A stretch of DNA of 64,000 nt from Onchidella celtica (Eukaryota > Mollusca > Gastropoda > Systellommatophora > Onchidiidae), in the NCBI GenBank assembly GCA_963931925.1, contig OZ007581.1:22006947-22070946 (forward strand), given 5' to 3'. Position 1 is the first letter of the stretch. Every line of letters begins with the position of its first letter. This document shows, piece after piece, positions 43,701 through 52,700 of this stretch. The translations under genes were made by a program, and so were the position numbers. The notes under the pieces were generated by a model that searched no databases, was not told where the DNA came from, and worked only from the letters and a program-made list of their open reading frames with translations.

Positions 43701-46700
43701 CAATTCAAATTAGTGGAGATTTGCCCTGGCTTCTAGAGATGTAACTTATTAATCAAGAACTGCACAGATTTAAGTTTTTAAATTCTAGTCTGCAACCGGA
43801 CATCCTTCCTAGTTTTGTTCTCTTTTCAAAAGTAATTTAAGTACAGACTTCTTTTAACTTTCAGTTTCCCAGTCAAACGAGATCCTGAACTGTGTGAGAA
43901 ATGGATTCTCAAAGTATCCAGGCAAAATCCTGATGGCAGCCTATGGAGACCAAACGAATACAGTCGAATATGTAGCGACCATTTTCTGCCAGAGGACTTC
44001 ACTGCGGGCAAAAAGATAAAGAAACTCAAAGATGATGCAGTGCCTTCAGTATTTCCATCTTATCCAATCCACAAACAGTCAGTGACGCTAAGGAGACCAT
44101 CACCTAAAAAGTGCTGCATGCCAGCTACCCCAAATGAACAAGTTGTTAGCATGAGCCCAAGAAAGAAAATAAAATTGGATCATGCCTATTCTGGACCACA
44201 TATTGAGGCAGCAATGACAAAAATAAATGCAGCACTGGCAACAGCAAACAAGAAACTGGCTTCAAAGACTTACGAGCTCAAACTTATGTCACGGAAACTC
44301 CAGCGACGTGAGGAGAAATTATGTTCCTTAATGAATGACCTCAATTCAAAAAACATGCTCAACAATGAGCAAAGGGACATTATCAGCATGAATTTCAATG
44401 AGGACACCTTAAGCCTTATTGACAACGAATTGAAAGCTGTCGACACCTCTGCTCATGGAATGCGGTATTCTGAGACACTGAAAACCTTTGCTGTAACCAT
44501 GCACTTTTACAGTGCACAGGGTTACAACTACCTCAGAAAGTTCTTGACTCTTTCCCACCCAAGTTTAATTAGAAAATGGGCATCCTCAGTCAACTGTTTG
44601 CCAGGTTTTCTCCCTGAAGTGTTAGCCATATTAAAAAAAGACATTACACCAAACAGGAAAGATGTCGCAATTGTATTTGATGCCATGAGCCTGAAAAAAT
44701 CATATGAGTTTGATAAAGGCAGCACATCGTATATTGGCTCTGTGAATTATGGTCACATGCAGACTGGTTGTGAAGAGACCTTGGCATCAGAGGCTTTAGT
44801 TTTTATGGTTGTCCGGTTAAAGAAACACTTTAAACACCCCTATAGGATATTTTTTAATTGACAAAATCGACTCAGCCATGCAGGCACAGATAGTGAGAGA
44901 CAATATCACTCTTGTCACTGAAGCAGGACATAGTATAAGGGCTGTGATTTGTGATGGTAATTTTACAAATCAGTCAACAGCATGTATTCTGGGATGCAAA
45001 TTTGATCAAGACAATATGGTGACATTTTTTCATGTTGATGGAGTAGATGAAGAAGTATATTTTGTTTTTGATGTGTGCCACCTGATGAAAAATGTCCGGA
45101 ACTGCTTGAAGGAATGGAGAACCTTAAAATGCACCACAGAGAAGATAGACTGGAGGTTTATAGAGGAACTGCATAAACTTCAAAACACAGACAATCTTGT
45201 AATGGGAAATAAACTCACAGGGCGGCACAGTAATTTTGAAACAACAAAATGAATGTGAGACTAGCTGCACAAACACTCAGCAACTCTGTCGCAGATGCCA
45301 TCGACCATGCAAATTATGACCTGAAGCATCCCCAATTTAATGAAAGTTCTGCCACAACAAATTTCATCAGAACCTTTGATGTCCTTTTTGACATATGCAA
45401 TTCCAAGAACCTTTGTGCAGTACATAAAAAGTCCTATCACAAATTATAACAAATTGGAAAAATTTAAGACCCTGAAAGATGCAATTCAATACATTCAGCA
45501 GCTGACTGATGAAACAAACAAGAAGATTATTTCTCGTCGCAGAAAAACAGGATTTGTCGGCTTCATTTGCTCTGCGCTTTCTGTCATTGCTTTGAGCTCG
45601 AAACTACTAATCAGAAACAGAAAGTTACAGCTTTTTATTAACCTACAGATTGTCGCAAGATCATCTGGAAACTTTCTTCAGTAGAATACGTCGTTGAGGT
45701 GGGTGAAACAACAATCCAACGCCTCTCCAGTTTAAGTGTTCCTTACGGATGCTGCTTCTGAAAAACGGAGTACTTCCATCTCAGCATGCCAACTGCATTG
45801 ATTTTGAATCAACCAGTAAGGTATTTACGGAAGATTCAGGAGAGGATGCTGCAGCCCAGACCAACAGCACATTACATAAATTTGTCAGCGTGTTAAGAGA
45901 GCCCAGCATCTATCATGACCGTGTTTTGCACTATATTAGTGGCTTTATCTGCAGAAAAGTTGCAAATAAAATTCAGTGTGTTCACTGCAAATCCAAACTG
46001 ATGGCTAGTTCTAAAGAGCAAGTCTCTGGGCATCAGACTTTAACACAAAGGAAAGATAAAGGTGGGTTAATTTTTTCCAGTGACATGTTCAATGTTATAT
46101 GTGCATCAGATAGATCTTTAAGGAAGCACTTAACTGAAGGACCAATCAAAGCTGTGGACAAACATCTCCCTTCCAAAGTCTTCATGGATGTCATGGACTC
46201 GGTGGGCTCATCTGAATATTCTGAGCTAGAGCAGCAGAGTATGAACTACCATGCCATAGAACATGAGGACAGCCATGCCACGCAGATCATAAGACAAGCT
46301 GTAAAGCTATTTGTGTTCACCATTTTGCACCACCATCAAAAGATCATCAACACCCGATATGTCAACAATGACAGAGGCCCCGTGCGCCACAAATTGACAA
46401 AATCCATCCTATTCTTGCATCAGTAACATTCGGATCTTTCACATAATTATTTGGATAGTAACTACCAGAAAACTCATTTTGTGAGTGAAGAACTCATTTA
46501 TTTTTTATTAATCTGATTTTATATTATGCTTTTCCTCTTTTCTCTTCAGTCCTCAAAACTTTGTTGAATTTTATGCCATTTGAAACCATATTTAATATGA
46601 TATATACTAAAGACCTGTGAGATGCCCAATTTTTTTTATTTAAAAAAAAAATATTTCGCAGATAGGACCTATAATATGTGTCTGAACAGTTGTCACTGAG

Positions 46701-49700
46701 TGTTTGGCTAAAAAAAAAGAGGTTCACAGTTCATTCAGTTATTAATACTCCACAGACAAGCAAAGAAATAGAGGGTGGGGGGGGGGGGGAGAGAAAGAGA
46801 GAGAGAGAGAGAGAGGCGAGCCATTCATTGCTAGGCAGTAGGGCAGTTTAGTGCTACAGTGCTAGTGCAGCACTGAGGGCTGCCCTCGGTTGCTTGTCAG
46901 GGGACGCCATGTTGGTGGGACGCGCGGCGCAGTGGGCTAGAGAGGAAGTTAGCATTCTATTGTTTGTAACTTCTTTGCACCTTACCCATCACAGTGGATG
47001 GCACTTAGAGATTAGAACATTTGTAAAAGTATTTGGTTACAGATTACAGAGATTCATTGACTGTCTACATTTTTACCCATGGGGGTACAGATAGGAATAA
47101 ATAGTATAAATCCTTATGTGAGAAGTATGTCTACAGTTGTACCCAGGACGTACGGATAGGGTTAAAAATTGTGCATTTTTTTCATAAGATGACATTTAAA
47201 TCATTCTCATGGTCTCAATAAGAATGGTGATGTCAGAAATGGTTCCTTGGATATCCACATAAAAAGAGTTGTGAAACTCAACCCGTGACAGCATAATCAG
47301 GATTCTAACAAGACAGACATCTTTATGGTTTAGTGCTTTTACAAAATTTCCATAATGCATAACTGAAAGACAGAATGCTGATTTTGGTTTCTTTGTACAA
47401 AAACACTTTACTTTTCTCCTACTTTTGTTTTTTTGCCAATATGTCCACTATAATGAAATTAGAAGTGCACCTGCAAGTCTGTTATGTAAAATAATGTGTA
47501 GGGTATTAAATGGCCATCCTCTTGCTGAACATAGCAGTAATATCACGTTTTGCTGGATTGCTCACTATGATGAATGGACAACTAGTGTGACAATGGTTTT
47601 ACATCTTTAACCAGTTTGATGCATTATTTCCAGATTTGAGTAAATCTTAAACATACAGAGTTCTTGGCTTTGTTTATTTGGTTTACACATCATCAGTACC
47701 TCAGCTGCAGCACGGAAAAATATAATTATTACAGATGCACAATTTCTTTGTTTCTGCTTTTACTAAATCTATGTCATAAAAAAAAGACACAGGATTTTTA
47801 ACAAGACCTACCACCACTGAACAGATCAAAATTGACTGAAATTTTACAGATGCCTTCCTTTTAACCAATAGAGGGTTCTTTTTAGATTTTGGAGACTTGA
47901 AACGCTGGGGAAGATTTTCATAAGCCCCCCCCCCCCCCAGCTTTCTTTACTTTGAACAGGTGAGTCCATGATGTTATCACTTCTTGCCCATATGCTAACA
48001 GTCCATCAACACTGAGTCAACACACAATGGTGCGCACACGTGTAGTGTGTAATGTTAACATAAGGTCTACCTTTTTTCATCTGCTGCATAATACACCACA
48101 TACCCCTCTCCCAACCTCATCAGTCGCTCATGTGGTTGCTTGGAACAAGAGCAGGGTGAGGGGCAAGGGGCGAAACCTAACTTGTTGTGTGAATTTTTTT
48201 CTGTCTGAAGTGGTGCTTTTTGTCTGTTGCTCTTTGCTGAGGAGGATAGTGCTTAAACAAACTACCCAGTGGGCAGCTTACCACCATTTCCCGACAAGCT
48301 TTGCCTCAAGTGCTGATGGGGTGTGCACGGCATTAATGTGCAAGGGGAATGCAATAAGCTTTATCTTACAGCAAACAAACAAACCGCCCGTGCAGATGCG
48401 GGGCTCTCTTGCAGAAGAGGGACAGCAAAGAATACATCTGACGTGATACTGCGTGTCGTAAGAGGCGACTAAAGGTGTAAAGGTCCTGGTCTCCCGAGAA
48501 GAGCCAGTTGGCGGTGGGCCAACTACCCACCCTGTAAAAATAAACCAGTTACAGAAACACAAGCAAATACTTTAAATCAGTCTTTTATCTTGGGAGAAGG
48601 GGGAGCATCTGCACCTGTAGATTCAATGAAGGACAATGGACAAAGCCGAAAGGACTCCACTGGCCTGACTGCTCCTTCATCAAACAAGTCACTCCGGATT
48701 GCGTCGTGGAATGTCCGCTCCATGTATGAAGCAGGAAAGAGTGCCCAGGTTACAATGGAGATGAGGCGATACAGACTGCACATACTTGGAGTTAGCGAGA
48801 CCCGCTGGATACAGTCCGGACTGAAACAACTTAATTCTGGGGAAAAGATTTTGTATTCTGGAAGGGAGGACAAAAAGCATACAGAAGGAGTAGCGATCAT
48901 CTTGAGCAAGCACGCCCAGAGGTCACTGAGGGGATGGGAACCCTACGGAAGGAGAATTATATTGGCATCATTTACTACAAAGAACAAGAACATCAACATG
49001 AACATTGTGCAGATATACGCCCCAACAAATGAAGCAACCGATGAGGACAAGGACGATTTCTACAACCAGCTTCAGGAAATAGTTGACACATTGCCAAGAA
49101 AAGATGTGAACATTATAATGGGAGACGCCAATGCCAAGATAGGACAGGACAATACAGGGTATGAGGACATTATGGGGTGCAATGGTTTGGGACAAATGAA
49201 TGAGAATGGAGAGCGGTTTGCAAGTTTCTGCGCATTTAACAGCTATGTGATTGGAGGTTCAGTATTCCCACACAGGAGGATCCATAAGGCCACTTGGATT
49301 TCACCGGATGGAGTAACTGAAAACCAGATTGACCACTTCTGCATCACCCGACGTTTCAGACGCTCACTGGAGGATGTCATAGTACAGAGAGGAGCTGATG
49401 TTGGATCTGACCATCACATGCTGCTGGCAAGACTCAAACTCCGCCTCAAGAAACAAGGTACCAGAGCAGGAACAAAGAGGAGAAAGTTTCAAGTGAGCCT
49501 TCTGGATGGAGACAAGAAGGAAGAGTTCCAGCTGACGCTGAGGAATAGATTCAAACCCCTTGTTGACCTTGAAGAGACAGTAGATTTGGAGACTCACTGG
49601 GCTAAGGTAAAAGGAGTATTTACATCGACATGTCAGGATGTTCTTGGGGAAAAGAAAGTGGAACACAAGGAATGGATCAGTCAAAAATCACTGGACTTGA

Positions 49701-52700
49701 TAAGGATAAGAAGAGACCTAAAAGAACAGGTAAATGCAAGTCGTACAAGAAGCTCAAGAGTTGGTAACCAGGAAGAGTACCGGGCAACAGCTAAAGAGGT
49801 CAAAAAATCAATTAAAAAAGACAAAGAGGAGTTCATAGGAATGTTAGCAGAGAAAGCAGAGAAGGCAGCAACAGGAGGACACGTGAGGATCCTCTACCAG
49901 ACTACAAAGACTCTTGCTGGAAAATATGGAAAACCTGAAGTTCCTGTCAAGGATTACAACAGGAAGGCTATTTTTGGAAAGGAAGCTCAGGCAAAAAGAT
50001 GGATAGAACATTTTAACAGCCTCTTGAACAGACCTCCACCAAGCAACCCACCCGACATTCTACCCGCAAGAAATGATTTACCGATCAGTTGCGACCCTCC
50101 GACTAAAGCAGAGATTAATGATGCCATAAAGCAGTTAAATCGAGGCAAGGCAGCTGGACCAGATCAGATCCCACCAGAGGCGCTGAAGGCAGATGCTGCT
50201 GGGGCTGCAGAGGGTCTGCACTCACTATTCTCGAGGATTTGGATCGGAGGCAAGTTTCCAAAGGACTGGAAGGAAGGACACCTCGTGAAGCTTCCAAAAA
50301 AAGGGGACCTCAGCAATTGTAGTAACTACAGAGGAATCACACTTCTCTCCATCCCAGGAAAGGTTTTCAATCGGATTATTCTCAAGCGAATACAGAATGC
50401 AACAGACCCAAAACTTCGTGAGGAGCAAGCTGGTTTCAGGAGTAACCGATCAACCACCGACCAGATCGCCACGCTGAGAATCATAGTAGAGCAGTCGCTA
50501 GAGTGGAACTCCCAACTGATAGTGAACTTCCTTGACTACGAGAAGGCCTTTGATAGCATCGATAGAGAAACACTGTGGAGAATATTGAGACATTATGGAA
50601 TCCCAGAGAAGATGGTGAACCTTATCAAGAGCATGTACGACGGGACAAGTTGCAGAGTCGTACACGATGGCGAGCTTACTGACAGCTTTGATATCAAGAC
50701 TGGTGTTAGGCAGGGTTGTTTGCTGTCCCCATTTCTGTTTGTCCTGGTGATTGATTGGCTTATGAAAGAAACCACCAGTGGAGGAAGAAATGGCATACAA
50801 TGGACCCCATGGACACAGCTGGACGATCTAGATTTTGCAGATGACTTGGCACTATTGTCGCACACACACGACCAGATGCAAGCAAAGACTACAGCTCTAA
50901 ACAAAATTTCAGAATCTATTGGATTGAGGATACATCCTGCGAAGTCGAAGGTCCTAAAAATTGTTGCACTCCCAAGCGCACAAGTCAGAGTAGGAGATCA
51001 ACCACTGGAAGATGTAGAGTCCTTCTGCTATCTTGGTAGTATCATTGACAATAAGGGAGGAACAGAGGCAGAAGTCAAAGCACGAATTGGAAAGGCACAG
51101 GCAGCTTTCACGTCCTTAAGCAAGATTTGGAGAACCAAGGATATATCTCTAAAAACAAAGCTGAGGATATTCAACTCGAACGTGAAGTCAGTCCTGTTGT
51201 ATGGATGTGAGACTTGGAATGCGTCTCAGGCCTGCATAAAGAGAATCCAAGTTTTCATCAACAGATGTTTGAGGAAGCTACTTAAGATCAGATGGACAGA
51301 CAAGGTCAGCAATGAAATTGTATGGAAAAGAACAAGACAGAGCCCAGTCAGAGAGGAAATTGGTAGGAGGCGATGGAGATGGATCGGCCACACTCTCAGG
51401 AGGCCAGGAAACAGCATCACGAAGAAGGTATTGGATTGGAATCCCCAGGGCAAGAGATCAAGAGGAAGGCCGCGCGGAACGTGGAGAAGAGCCAGAGAAA
51501 ATGATGTGCAACGAAGCGGAAAGACTTGGAATAATGTAAAGAGGCTGGCCCATGATAGAGAGGGATGGAAAGTGTTTGTTGGTGGCCTATACCCTGATCC
51601 AGGGTGAGAAAGGCAATGATGATGAAACAAACAAACGACAACAAAATAAATCTAACAGAGTGGGTAAAGTGTAGCAGATCCATTATAATCACATTAAGGA
51701 ACTGAAACTAATGAACACTTTATCAAGGGCAAAGCTGGAACCTCAGCTGGTAGTTTTTAAGAAATCAAACGTTTAACAAATATAAAGCAACAAAAATCAC
51801 AAACCAATATTGTCTTTGGTAAGCTTTGTCCCTAAGTTGCACTTGAGAAAGAAAATGCACTTGGTTTGCAATTCCATTGGTGGCTGTAATGCTGCCCCGA
51901 TCTCCCTGCTTGGTCTCATGAAGACAAAGAGACGCTTCGCATCTTCATTGTTGACAAATTCATAGAAAGCCAACCTGCAATTATATGTACACCAAGATTA
52001 GCCATCACATATTATGTAAACAATGACTGAAAAGTCTCGGCTTCTTCAATTTTCTAGCAAGTAGATTTTAAAGAGGGAACTTTGTTTTCCTAAATTTTTA
52101 ATAATCAGACTATTTTGATCAGTTTTGGGTTTTTCTTAGCTCCATCAATCCATTTATTACATAAAAAAAGAAGAAAAATCAAGTGCAACTAGCAGCCCTA
52201 AGGGTTTGAAAGTCTCATTTATTACATAATTTTGAAACCTGATAATTAAGCAACCATTTAAAAGATTAGTGAGAACAAAAGAGATCAACAGTCTAATTAT
52301 ACATAAACTCTTTAATTCTGAACATAACAAAGCATGACCATTATAATCTGAAGATTTTTTACTGTTTCCTCAAGAATACGGCAAATACAGTGTATATAAT
52401 GTCAAACCAAAACTAGGAATAGGTTTTAATTTGTGAACTCAGTTTTCCTCTGTATTAAACAGACAAAATTTTGCAGGGGCTTGTGGTGGGGCTGAGTAGA
52501 ATGCTTGAAAAAAAAAAAATGAAGGAAAAAAGAAAAGAAAGATTTGGGGGGAAGGAATTCATATTTGTTTGGCTATGCAGAATGAATGAATTGTTCAGCC
52601 ATCCTCTCATTAATTCGTTCACCTTTATTCAAGGTACCCAAACCTTCCCAACTTGATTCTATTAGATCATTATTGTCACCTTTTTCTCCAACTTCCAGGT

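Larger units (their letters stand above)
42968..46892 (+). mobile_element. P-superfamily (THAP9-like) DNA transposon, degenerate
   Basis: Ends are an exact 13-base inverted repeat, CAACCGAGGGCAG at 42968-42980 and its complement at 46880-46892; P elements also begin with CA. It encloses a THAP-domain transposase pseudogene (43371-46426). An 8-base target duplication expected for P elements is not visible (the left and right 8-mers differ), so ends are probable rather than proven. Confidence 0.68.
40986..47161 (-). mobile_element. Decayed piggyBac element carrying a nested P-type transposon
   Basis: Flanked by TTAA (40982-40985 and 47162-47165). End motifs are CCATGTCCGTAC on the left and CCCTATCCGTAC reading inward from the right. 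Next to each end a motif around CCTGGGTA...TGTAGACA occurs: at about 41027 and 41088 on the left, and about 47125-47160 and 47055-47095 (inverted) on the right. A piggyBac transposase relic lies on the minus strand at about 41240-42620. The 3.9-kb P-type element 42968-46892 is inserted between this relic and the right end. Confidence 0.72.

Noticed and set aside
42968-46892. Kolobok superfamily as an alternative for the THAP transposon, because Kolobok elements also carry THAP domains and TTAA duplications
   Set aside because: The transposase core has P/THAP9 motifs (SQDHLETFF, CHLMKNVRN), and the TTAA ends belong with the separate piggyBac relic on the other strand.
51226-51692. Minus-strand open frames over the LINE 3' end, also seen on the plus strand at 7921-8229
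   Set aside because: These are shadows of the real reverse-transcriptase frame, repeated because the LINE end is present twice.
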